From assembly GCA_022865845.1 (NCBI GenBank), contig JALHUC010000411.1:1-5768 (forward strand): a stretch of 5,768 bases of DNA, read 5' to 3'. The position numbers and the translations under genes are program-made. Of the stretch, positions 1 through 5,540 are shown piece by piece. Each line of letters starts with the position of its first letter. Position 1 is the first letter of the stretch. The notes beneath the pieces are model-generated. The model was not told the DNA's origin. It was given only the letters and a program-made list of their open reading frames with translations, and ran no database searches. Source of the DNA: a bacterium. Lineage in GTDB: Bacteria > BMS3Abin14.

Positions 1-171
1 CGCTCCGACTGCCGTGACTTTGCTCCAGCCCGGAATGTCGATCCCGGCTATGCCGACACCTTTCACCGGGCTGTTCGGGAGGGCGTCATCGTGATAGCGT
101 GCCTTCTCGAAGTCCAGCCTGATGGGATATATTTCAAGCGTACTCTTCCGTTTGGGAAAAGAGCAGTATAA
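1..171 (+). CDS. sfsA: SfsA family protein, C-terminal part (partial, 5' end outside window)
   Basis: Frame 1 is open from the first base to a TAA at 169-171 and gives 56 residues starting RSDCRDFAPARNVDPGYAD. This matches the end of the SfsA (sugar fermentation stimulation) family: the QRSD-like start, then a 'F.P....DP.Y' segment, a helix, a hydrophobic strand (GVIVIACLLEV) and a terminal basic/LP segment (KRTLPF). From family knowledge, SfsA proteins are about 230-240 residues, with an N-terminal OB-like domain and a C-terminal nuclease-like domain. They were first linked to maltose metabolism in E. coli, and their biochemical role is poorly settled. Only the last quarter is visible, so catalytic residues cannot be checked. 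The antisense frame is also open over this stretch but is treated as a shadow. The next gene on the same strand starts 129 bp downstream, past a terminator-like inverted repeat. Confidence 0.85.
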   Translation, partial: RSDCRDFAPARNVDPGYADTFHRAVREGVIVIACLLEVQPDGIYFKRTLPFGKRAV

Positions 172-178
172 TATTGAG

Positions 179-274
179 GATTCCGGATTCTGCATTAATA
201 TTTTGACCCTGCATGAATGCATTTGCTTCAGATCCAATACGTAATTCTCAATGCGGAATGCGGAATCATTTTTT
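179..274 (+). repeat. Inverted heptamer repeat with T6 tail, terminator-like, after sfsA
   Basis: The right arm at 250-267 is a tandem heptamer (AATGCGG twice, then AATC). The left arm at 179-196 is its reverse complement with 16 of 18 bases matching. The arms are separated by 53 bases. The right arm runs straight into CA and six T (269-274). On the + strand this is the layout of an intrinsic terminator for sfsA, although the loop is long. The T run ends only 26 bases before the next start codon, and I see no convincing -35/-10 pair between it and that gene. The downstream unit may therefore depend on readthrough or on a promoter inside the repeat. Similar structures occur at 3075-3239 and 5453-5521. 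Confidence 0.6.
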
Positions 275-300
275 CCACCGAAAGGACTAAAGAAAAAAAC

Positions 301-2088
301 ATGAATACAACCGATTCCCACATGTACCTCCGTGACATGCGGTGGGAGGGCAAGCAGGTGATCCTCCATACCGACGGTCTCCTGTGCACCAGCGTCAGGG
401 AGGTGGTGACCAGCCGAGCTTTTGAAAGGGTCCTCCATCTTTTTCTGAACCACCTGGAAGACCATGACGACCCTCTTCTTTCAGGCCTGTTCAGCGGACA
501 TAAAACAAAAGAAGAGCGCCGGCTCCTCCTGGTCCTGTTAAGGGCCCTGGCCGACGCACCCATCGAATACGCCGTCAAAGCCTTACCCGGCACCGAAGCA
601 TACCTCCACAACCCACGGCCCCTTTACCTGTTTGTGGAATCTCTCTACGATTTCTGGAGATCCTTCGACCGGTACCTCGTCTGTTTCTCCGAGGAAGGGC
701 CATTGAGTCACGACAAAAGGCCCTACCGAACATTCAACGCCACTGTGGAACGCCTTACCGACACAACCAGGGCCCTTTACCGGGATATCTGCGAACACAT
801 CACCGGGGACCACTGCAGGATCTTCCGCCAGCTTCACGCCGGCTGCAACGTGGGAGCCATCGCGGTACGCAGGGAGTGGCCTTCCCCGGACAAGAGCACA
901 GAGCCTCTCCACAACATCCCCTTTATAAGCCAGGTCCTGATCAACCCTCCTTTCATCATCGACCCTCCTGAGAACAAGAGAAGGGGCCAGTTCATTCGCG
1001 TTGAGAAGAACCCGCTGGAGGGGATTGAACTTAAAAGCGACGAGTGGCTCTGCTATCCTGCCCAGGTAGGCCCCACCATCATCTTCGTATATTTTCACCA
1101 GAGCTTTATGGGGCTGGGATGCTCCCTGGCCAACCTTTTCGAACTGGCCACGGATGAGCAGGTGACACAGGGTCCTGACGCCATTTATCTCTACGGCGTC
1201 GACTCCGGCCACATGGAACAGTACGGCGATTTTCCCACAGTTTTTTTCGACGACGAGGAAAAGGATCTACTGATCGCGGCCATCCCGAGGGGGGACGCTT
1301 TCGGCTATTTCGGTTATCTGAAAAAGATGATGTTGACCCTCCACAATATCAAGATGATGAAAAAAGGCCGGATGCCCTTCCACGGAGCCCTTGCCCGGAT
1401 CACCCTGAGGAACTCTGCCACAGCCACCCTTCTGCTCATCGGGGAGACCGCAACAGGAAAGTCGGAAACTTTAGAAGCCCTGCGCACCGACGGCAAGGAC
1501 CAGATAAGCAGGATGACCATCCTGGCTGACGACATGGGTTCCCTGGAGGTTGCAGAGGACAGAAGCATTGTGGGCTACGGGACAGAGACGGGGGCCTTCA
1601 TCAGGCTGGACGATCTGGAACACGGATACGCCTTTAACCAGGTGGACAGAGCTATCATCATGAGCCCCCAAAAAGTCAACGCCAGGGTCGTTCTGCCGGT
1701 GGCTTTCATTGATGAGATCCTCAAGGGACAGAAGATCGACATGATCCTCTACGCCAACAATTACGAAGAGGTGGATCATGATCACCCGGTCATCAACGGT
1801 TTTTCGGATGCCTGGGAAGCTCTGACCACCTTCCGTGAGGGCGCAGCCATGTCCAAGGGGACCACGACCTCCACAGGACTTACACACAGCTATTTCGCCA
1901 ACATCTTCGGTCCCCACCAATACCGGGAACTCCACGACAAACTGGCTGAAAAGGTATTCGAAGCGGCTTTTGCCAAGGGAACGTTCGTCGGACAAGTGCG
2001 AACAAGACTGGGGGTGCCTGGTTCCGAGAGGACCGGTCCCCTGGAAGCAGCGAGGGCCCTGCTTGAACTGATCTCAAACGACAAATAG
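301..2088 (+). CDS. Large HPr kinase / PEP carboxykinase-superfamily P-loop protein, substrate unknown
   Basis: The protein has about 595 residues and no signal peptide or membrane segment, so it is probably cytoplasmic. The best-supported part is residues 361-415. It has an HG pair (361-362), a hydrophobic strand, the P-loop GETATGKSE (381-389, with K387 and S388 for phosphate and metal) and ILADD (407-411). The order and spacing match HPr kinase (HG..., GDSGxGKSE, VADD), and the same fold is used by PEP carboxykinase. The C-terminal part (about 515-575, SKGTTTSTG then GPHQYRELHDKLAEK) is more like PEP carboxykinase. Residues 1-350 match nothing I recognise, and the protein is about twice the length of HprK. 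The reading frame is open back to an ATG at 217, but those 28 extra codons cover the heptamer repeat and have no ribosome site. I chose ATG 301, with AAAGGA at 281-286 (rather distant, 14 bases). The gene is probably co-transcribed with the cytochrome gene 35 bp downstream. Superfamily assignment is fairly sure. Whether it is a protein kinase, a small-molecule kinase or a carboxykinase is unknown. Confidence 0.72.
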   Translation: MNTTDSHMYLRDMRWEGKQVILHTDGLLCTSVREVVTSRAFERVLHLFLNHLEDHDDPLLSGLFSGHKTKEERRLLLVLLRALADAPIEYAVKALPGTEAYLHNPRPLYLFVESLYDFWRSFDRYLVCFSEEGPLSHDKRPYRTFNATVERLTDTTRALYRDICEHITGDHCRIFRQLHAGCNVGAIAVRREWPSPDKSTEPLHNIPFISQVLINPPFIIDPPENKRRGQFIRVEKNPLEGIELKSDEWLCYPAQVGPTIIFVYFHQSFMGLGCSLANLFELATDEQVTQGPDAIYLYGVDSGHMEQYGDFPTVFFDDEEKDLLIAAIPRGDAFGYFGYLKKMMLTLHNIKMMKKGRMPFHGALARITLRNSATATLLLIGETATGKSETLEALRTDGKDQISRMTILADDMGSLEVAEDRSIVGYGTETGAFIRLDDLEHGYAFNQVDRAIIMSPQKVNARVVLPVAFIDEILKGQKIDMILYANNYEEVDHDHPVINGFSDAWEALTTFREGAAMSKGTTTSTGLTHSYFANIFGPHQYRELHDKLAEKVFEAAFAKGTFVGQVRTRLGVPGSERTGPLEAARALLELISNDK

Positions 2089-2123
2089 GTTCAGTTTCCA
2101 GGCACGCTGCAGGGAGGACAAGT

Positions 2124-3068
2124 ATGAGACTCGATAGAATCTTAACACTTGTGTTAGCCTTCACAGTCATATTCAGCGTCACATTGAGCCTTCTTGCCCC
2201 TGGTAACGCCGCGGCCCGCCCCGAGTTCGCACAGTTCACAGGCAACCCGTGCAGCGCCTGCCACCTCTCGCCCCAGGGCGGGGGCCCTCTCAAGCCGGAG
2301 GGGGAGATATTCAAAAAGAGCCTCAAAGATCTCGATATTCCCATTGATCCTAACCTGAGGATCTCTACTGGGCAGAGACTTCTGTACATCACCCTGTATT
2401 TATTACACATCCCCTTCGCTATAGCCTGGGTAGGACTGTTCCTGTACACCTTCGGCCCCGCTCTGCGTAGGCGCAGCCTGGTTATACCTCCAAAACCGTA
2501 CATTCGTCAGATCATTTACGGAATGATAGTCGTGCTGGTAACCGGCCCCTTGATGGTGGTTTTCCGGATGAAAATGGTACCCGGCCTTTTCACAACACGG
2601 TTCGGGCTGCTGCTATTGGTCAAGATCGCTGCTGTTCTTGCTCTCCTCACTGCCACCTTAGTACTGTTGTGGCACTCAACAGTTCTTCTGAGCAGAAAAT
2701 ACAAACGTCTGGCACGATCCCTGGATAAGGTATCCGAAATTGAGCTCACCCCCGACGACCTGCTCCTTTTCAGCGGCCGGGAGAAGCGCAAGGCCCTGGT
2801 TGCCGTTAACGGGAGGATCTACGACGTCACCGGCAGGAACCTCTGGCGCAAGGGGATCCATCCTGGAGGGCATCACGCGGGTCACGATCTCACCAGAGAC
2901 TTTACCGGAGCACCCCACGGAAAGGAGGTTTTCGAGAGGGTCACGCCGGTGGGCAAGATGATCGCCCTGGACACCTCGACCCGGAGAGGACCCATGTCAT
3001 GGGCCACCATACTGGGCGTCACTGCTTCTGGGGTTATTCTGATGGTGGTGGCGTTGTGGAGATGGTGA
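2124..3068 (+). CDS. Membrane cytochrome: one haem-c site, membrane helices, C-terminal cytochrome-b5-like domain
   Basis: The protein has 314 residues. A signal sequence (1-31, ending GNAAAR) is followed by CSACH (43-47), a single haem-c attachment site. Helices lie at about 86-110, 128-148 and 160-184, then a soluble domain at about 205-285 and a last helix at 292-311. The soluble domain reads VAVNGRIYDVTGRNLW, then GIHPGGHHAGHDLT and GAPHGKEVFERV. This is the pattern of prokaryotic cytochrome-b5-like haem/steroid-binding proteins, and H246, H250, H251 and H265 are candidate ligands. Positive charges (RRR at 115-117, SRKYKR from 190, STRR from 285) put the b5 domain in the cytoplasm and haem c in the periplasm. 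H95 and H184 in or near helices could bind a membrane haem. The three-helix block loosely resembles CopD-type membrane domains. The start is firm: AGGGAGG at 2111-2117, six bases before ATG. It lies 35 bp after the kinase-fold gene and probably shares its transcript. The likely role is electron transfer across the inner membrane; partners are unknown. Confidence 0.82.
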   Translation: MRLDRILTLVLAFTVIFSVTLSLLAPGNAAARPEFAQFTGNPCSACHLSPQGGGPLKPEGEIFKKSLKDLDIPIDPNLRISTGQRLLYITLYLLHIPFAIAWVGLFLYTFGPALRRRSLVIPPKPYIRQIIYGMIVVLVTGPLMVVFRMKMVPGLFTTRFGLLLLVKIAAVLALLTATLVLLWHSTVLLSRKYKRLARSLDKVSEIELTPDDLLLFSGREKRKALVAVNGRIYDVTGRNLWRKGIHPGGHHAGHDLTRDFTGAPHGKEVFERVTPVGKMIALDTSTRRGPMSWATILGVTASGVILMVVALWRW

Positions 3069-3074
3069 AAGGCA

Positions 3075-3239
3075 AGTACCCAGTACTCAGTACCCAGTAC
3101 CAAGTAGAAAGTCTTACTTCAAAGAAGGTGATTGATTATATTCGAACATATAGTTGAAATGCCTTCTAATTGGCAAAGGTGATTAAGAATCATCTCAAAA
3201 AGTGCCCTGTTTTTCCTGGGTACTGGGTACTCGTTTTTT
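3075..3239 (+). repeat. Inverted AGTACCC heptamer repeats with T6 tail, between convergent genes
   Basis: The left arm is four tandem heptamers at 3075-3102 (AGTACCC, AGTACTC, AGTACCC, AGTACCA) plus a decayed fifth. The right arm at 3218-3231 is two copies of the complement, GGGTACT. A 13-bp stretch (3089-3101) pairs perfectly with 3219-3231. CG and six T follow (3232-3239), giving a terminator-like end for the + strand cytochrome unit. The T run overlaps the stop codon of the convergent kinase gene. The 115-base interior is AT-rich. It holds smaller inverted repeats (TATAT/ATATA around TTCGAA near 3137-3152; TGATT/AATCA near 3180-3192) and a direct repeat AAGGTGATT. The loop is long for a simple intrinsic terminator, so this may instead be a repeat element used as one. 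Confidence 0.65.
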
Positions 3240-4509
3240 ACCCTAGTTCCAGATTATCGCACTCGAAGTATTCCTTGAAACGGATGATATATCGCGTTCC
3301 TCCGTTTACCTTAACCTTCATAGTTCCGTGGAGGTTATCCATAAGCGAATGGACGAGGTTCAACCCCAGCGTCTGCCGGTTGGGGACCTCGCTGGTATTA
3401 GGTATCCCGATCCCGTCATCGGCGATCTCCATCACGAACCCTCCCCTGCCCACCTGTCTCATGGAGATGGACACGGTCCCGGTGCGGCCATCGGGGAAGG
3501 CATGGATCAGGGCATTGGATACCAGTTCGTTGATGATCAGACTCAACGGTATAGCCGTATCAGTATTCAGGTACAGCTCCTCCAGATGGAAGGTGATCTG
3601 AACTCTCTTGGCCAGGTCCGGATAAAGTGTGAACGCTTGATCAACCAACTTCCTGGTGTTTTCACCAAAGTCGACTCTGGCGTAGTCCTCAGTCGAGTAA
3701 AGGAGCTCATGGATCATGGCCATGGACATGGCCAGACTCTGGCCTTTCTGGAATATTTCCTTGTCCCGCGGGTTCTCGATGGCTCCAAGATGTGCCTCCA
3801 GAAGACCGACGATGGCCTGAAGGTTATTCTTGACCCGGTGGTGGATCTCCTTGAGGAGAAGGTTCTTTTCCTGGAGAGAGGATTGGAGCGCCAGCTCCTT
3901 ATCTCTCAGTTCCATGATGCTCCGCGTATTGTCAAGAGCTGTACCCGCACTGGATATGAGTGCCGGCAGCGGGTTTTCAATCACATTTTGCCCTGAAAAA
4001 CTGTTGTCCGAGTTAAACAGGAGGAGGCAGGCCTGAACCTTCAACTGCCGGTCGTGAATGGGGACAGCGAGGCATTTTTTTATCTCAACATTACCTGGTA
4101 TGGAAAATTGAAAGGGGCCGTCGCGGTTATTTCCGGACTTAAGGACCTCCATGAAGTTCGACATGTTGTTCAGGTCACGCAGGATATTGCACCGGATCTG
4201 CCTGGTGTTATGTTGACCCTTCCAGTACCAATCTCGAAACAGAAGCTGACCATCGTCTACAATGCCGGCCGCTCCTCCGTCCGATTCCCATAGTTCCAAA
4301 GCCGCCTGCGTAACCGTTCTGAGGATTGTTGGAACATCCCTGATGGAATTGATTATGACGCTTGCCTGGTTGAGTATTTCCAGGTGTTTGCTGTAACGAT
4401 TCAGTTTGTCCGTTTTCTGTGCTACCTCCTCCTTGAGGATCTGGTATTGATCTTTAGGTTTGCCAGTTTGGTCTCTGGCATTTAGAAGGGAGCGTGCATT
4501 ATCCATCAT
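3238..4509 (-). CDS. Cytoplasmic sensor histidine kinase, GAF + HisKA_2 + HATPase_c
   Basis: The protein has 423 residues and no membrane helices, so it is a soluble sensor. Residues 18-45 look like a coiled coil. About 45-195 fit a GAF-type sensory domain (start LNQASVIINSIRD; core CLAVPIHDRQLKVQACLLLF at 146-165). About 197-220 form a helical linker. The HisKA_2 dimerisation/phosphoacceptor motif EIHHRVKNNLQ is at 221-231, with H224 before R as the likely phosphorylated residue. The ATPase domain has the N box INELVSNALIHAF (326-338), G1 DDGIGIP (364-370) and G2 LGLNLVHSL (381-389), so it looks catalytically complete. From family knowledge, this kinase class (PdtaS- and EutW-like) often signals to ANTAR-type RNA-binding regulators. 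No receiver gene is in the window, so the partner and the ligand are unknown. The start is supported by AAGGG six bases before ATG 4509; a second ATG follows directly. It converges on the cytochrome gene. Confidence 0.92.
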   Translation of the reverse strand: MMDNARSLLNARDQTGKPKDQYQILKEEVAQKTDKLNRYSKHLEILNQASVIINSIRDVPTILRTVTQAALELWESDGGAAGIVDDGQLLFRDWYWKGQHNTRQIRCNILRDLNNMSNFMEVLKSGNNRDGPFQFSIPGNVEIKKCLAVPIHDRQLKVQACLLLFNSDNSFSGQNVIENPLPALISSAGTALDNTRSIMELRDKELALQSSLQEKNLLLKEIHHRVKNNLQAIVGLLEAHLGAIENPRDKEIFQKGQSLAMSMAMIHELLYSTEDYARVDFGENTRKLVDQAFTLYPDLAKRVQITFHLEELYLNTDTAIPLSLIINELVSNALIHAFPDGRTGTVSISMRQVGRGGFVMEIADDGIGIPNTSEVPNRQTLGLNLVHSLMDNLHGTMKVKVNGGTRYIIRFKEYFECDNLELG

Positions 4510-4587
4510 TTCTTACCCTTTTCAGATTCAGTAACTTCTTAATTTAACGTAGGTAGGTATTCCTTTAACTTCTTCGGCACAATCACG

Positions 4588-4606
4588 ATAATGTAATCAA
4601 CATTAT
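4588..4606. promoter_or_regulatory. Perfect inverted repeat ATAATGT-N5-ACATTAT, candidate operator upstream of the kinase gene
   Basis: Two 7-base arms (4588-4594 and 4600-4606) are perfectly complementary around AATCA. A third copy of the half-site lies at 4631-4637. The site is 79-97 bp upstream of the kinase start and would overlap the transcription start predicted from the sigma-54-like element at 4613-4628. The arm at 4600-4606 also contributes to a perfect TATAAT on the minus strand (4607-4602), although no matching -35 is found. The symmetry and position suggest a dimeric regulator site. A short RNA hairpin is the alternative. Confidence 0.4.
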
Positions 4607-4612
4607 ATGAAG

Positions 4613-4628
4613 TGCAATAATTATGCCC
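4613..4628 (-). promoter_or_regulatory. Possible sigma-54 (-24/-12) promoter for the histidine kinase gene
   Basis: On the minus strand the bases read GGGCATAATTATTGCA. Known sigma-54 promoters have GG and GC ten bases apart within TGGCAYRN4TTGCW. Here the GG-N10-GC spacing is exact and only the first T differs. Transcription would start near 4602, leaving a ~90-base leader before the kinase start. One short match can arise by chance, and no enhancer-binding-protein gene is in view. Confidence 0.35.
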
Positions 4629-4647
4629 GCATAATGTTCTCACTCAA

Positions 4648-4667
4648 ACTTTAAAACACTTTAAAAA
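4648..4667. repeat. Two tandem 10-bp repeats ACTTTAAAA(C/A)
   Basis: ACTTTAAAAC (4648-4657) is followed directly by ACTTTAAAAA (4658-4667), one helical turn apart. They lie just upstream of the possible kinase promoter on the minus strand. They could form a bent A/T-rich segment or a paired protein site; no specific function can be assigned. Confidence 0.35.
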
Positions 4668-4773
4668 CAAGAAGTTAGCCTGTTCATCCTGCAGTCATGG
4701 CTCAAGGCTAAATCCAACAAACCACTAAAATCGTCACATCTGACAATTTTTGACAGCGGAGGAGTGAAAATTG

Positions 4774-4833
4774 ATGAATAGCCTTTCGACTTGGCGACTG
4801 AGCGACCTGGCGAAAAGGGAAAAAGCTAACTAA
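4774..4833 (+). CDS. Doubtful 19-codon reading frame with a strong ribosome site
   Basis: ATG at 4774 is preceded by GGAGGAG at 4758-4764, a good Shine-Dalgarno at nine bases, and the frame ends at TAA 4831-4833. The peptide is MNSLSTWRLSDLAKREKAN. Against it, codons 5-15 lie on an 8-bp degenerate repeat that does not keep a codon period, and no gene follows on this strand. It could be a microprotein or a chance match in repeat DNA. Chance is more likely. Confidence 0.15.
   Translation: MNSLSTWRLSDLAKREKAN
4787..4818. repeat. Degenerate octamer tandem repeat (CGACNTGG-like, 4 units)
   Basis: The units are CGACTTGG, CGACTGAG, CGACCTGG and CGAAAAGG, end to end. Units one and three differ at one base. 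This is another short tandem array in the same gene-free region; its function is unknown. Confidence 0.5.
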
Positions 4834-4861
4834 CCACAGCACGGCCTCTTCCATGCCGCAC

Positions 4862-4881
4862 CACAGGGTTACACAGGGTTA
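4862..4881. repeat. Perfect 10-bp tandem duplication CACAGGGTTA
   Basis: Two identical adjacent 10-mers (4862-4871 and 4872-4881). They sit about 60 bp before the hairpin element, inside the repeat-rich zone. Confidence 0.6.
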
Positions 4882-4946
4882 AACCGAAATCAGGGGAAAC
4901 AGCAGATCCTCCGGAGGCGGCGATCTTACCGCAAAGACGCAAAGTT

Positions 4947-5098
4947 GATGGACTCGCAAAAAGTCCATCAAAGCGCCCCGTATGGGCGCCCAAATCAATG
5001 ACTGCGGGTGTAGGTCATTGATTTGTGAGGAAAGTGAAAATGACACTTTTCACTTTCCGAGGAGCAAAAAGCCAATAATGGACTTTTTGCGACCCTGT
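4947..5098. mobile_element. MITE/REP-like element of five consecutive hairpins with 15-bp inverted ends
   Basis: The outer 15-base segments TCGCAAAAAGTCCAT (4954-4968) and its exact complement (5078-5092) form terminal inverted repeats. Inside are successive perfect stems: 10 bp (4945-4954/4962-4971), 6 bp (4973-4978/4984-4989), 12 bp (4991-5002/5014-5025), 12 bp (5029-5040/5047-5058) and 8 bp (5064-5071/5083-5090). CAAAGTT occurs at both borders (4940-4946 and 5099-5105). Removing the element and one copy restores a run of CGCAAAG repeats, which suggests insertion with a 7-bp target duplication. There is no coding capacity, so any movement would need a transposase elsewhere. The exact ends are uncertain because the first stem uses two bases of the left duplication, and TTGA...TCAA ends are also possible. 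It could instead be a structured RNA or a protein-binding REP cluster. Confidence 0.65.
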
Positions 5099-5219
5099 CA
5101 AAGTTACGCAAAGGAAGGCTGAAACCAGAGGGAAACAGCGTTTTCTGTAAAAGCGGTAAAAGCTATATCACGCAGAACCGAAGATAATACTTTTGAGATA
5201 TGAGATTGGGAAACGCCAA

Positions 5220-5432
5220 TCACCCTCTCCTCCCCTTTGGTCCGGCATGAACGAACTTCCCCAGGGCAAACCCGATGACCATCCCCATAAGCACCAGGAG
5301 AGGAAAGGCGATGATCCTGGACATGGTGATATCCCAGAAGAACACCTTGAAGGTCACCACCTCCATGTTCTGAAGAAGGAGCACGGAACAGAGGAAGAGA
5401 AGGACTATGACCACCCACGATTTTGCTTTCAT
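5220..5432 (-). CDS. LapA-domain small inner-membrane protein
   Basis: The protein has 70 residues: helix 1 (about 5-21), a short segment with LLLQNMEVVTFKVFFWDITM, helix 2 (about 39-60) and a basic tail GPKGRRG. The 'QN...V.F.FF' linker between two helices is characteristic of the LapA (formerly DUF1049) domain. In E. coli, LapA works with LapB in control of lipopolysaccharide synthesis. Many bacteria have stand-alone LapA-domain proteins of this size with no tested role, and no lapB is in view. The basic tail is predicted cytoplasmic. The start ATG 5432 has a moderate GGGGG ribosome site seven to eight bases upstream. It lies 108 bp downstream of the 71-residue gene on the same strand, separated by a terminator-like repeat, so co-transcription is doubtful. 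Confidence 0.82.
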   Translation of the reverse strand: MKAKSWVVIVLLFLCSVLLLQNMEVVTFKVFFWDITMSRIIAFPLLVLMGMVIGFALGKFVHAGPKGRRG

Positions 5433-5452
5433 GAAAATACCCCCGGGAAAAG

Positions 5453-5521
5453 AAAAAACGGTGAATGGTGAACAGTATAGCGCAAAATGCGGTTGTAATC
5501 CTTTTACTGTTCACTGTTCAC
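5453..5521 (-). terminator. Inverted GTGAACA-type heptamer hairpin with T6 tail on the minus strand
   Basis: The arms 5461-5477 and 5505-5521 pair at 15 of 17 positions around a 27-base loop. The 5505-5521 arm is two tandem TGTTCAC-type heptamers. Reading the minus strand, the stem is followed by CG, six T (5458-5453) and a further CTTTT, a good intrinsic-terminator layout downstream of the 71-residue gene. A TATACT at 5479-5474 (minus) could be a -10 for the LapA gene, but no -35 is visible. The structure is similar to those at 179-274 and 3075-3239. Confidence 0.65.
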
Positions 5522-5540
5522 TGATTATACCCTTTCCCCT

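Larger units (their letters stand above)
4510..5219. other. 710-bp region without a convincing gene: kinase promoter zone, short tandem repeats, inserted hairpin element
   Basis: No long open frame with a ribosome site was found on either strand. Positions 4510-4670 are AT-rich and form the kinase upstream region. From about 4730 to 4945 the region becomes a mosaic of short repeats: TGACA twice near 4741-4755, an octamer array at 4787-4818, a 10-bp tandem repeat at 4862-4881, a CCTCCGGAGG palindrome at 4909-4918 and CGCAAAG copies near 4930-4944. The five-hairpin element follows. The right flank (5106-5219) resumes CGCAAAG, then a near copy of a left-flank sequence (CAGGGGAAACAGC at 4891-4903, CAGAGGGAAACAGC at 5126-5139), and then nothing recognisable. 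Confidence 0.6.

Noticed and set aside
1..195. Open minus-strand frame of 65 codons starting at ATG 195
   Set aside because: It is antisense to the sfsA 3' end, which matches a known family on the + strand. Its start lies inside the heptamer repeat arm.
203..240. TTGACC at 203-208 as a -35 box
   Set aside because: No -10-like hexamer lies at 16-18 bases; the nearest A/T-rich hexamer is too far away.
217..300. Longer start for the kinase-fold gene at ATG 217
   Set aside because: The extra codons cover the inverted repeat and T run, read unlike protein, and have no ribosome site.
583..1212. Minus-strand frame of 209 codons inside the kinase-fold gene
   Set aside because: It has no recognisable motif and is antisense to a gene with a clear P-loop domain; codon bias on the + strand explains the open frame.
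3075..3102. CRISPR-like array
   Set aside because: The units are 7 bp and adjacent with no spacers.
3328..3996. Plus-strand frame of 222 codons
   Set aside because: It is antisense to the histidine kinase catalytic domains and matches nothing.
5104..5514. Minus-strand frame of 136 codons and + frame of 92 codons (5193-5471)
   Set aside because: Both overlap the LapA-domain gene, which has a clear family pattern. The alternatives are low-complexity or unrelated to known proteins.
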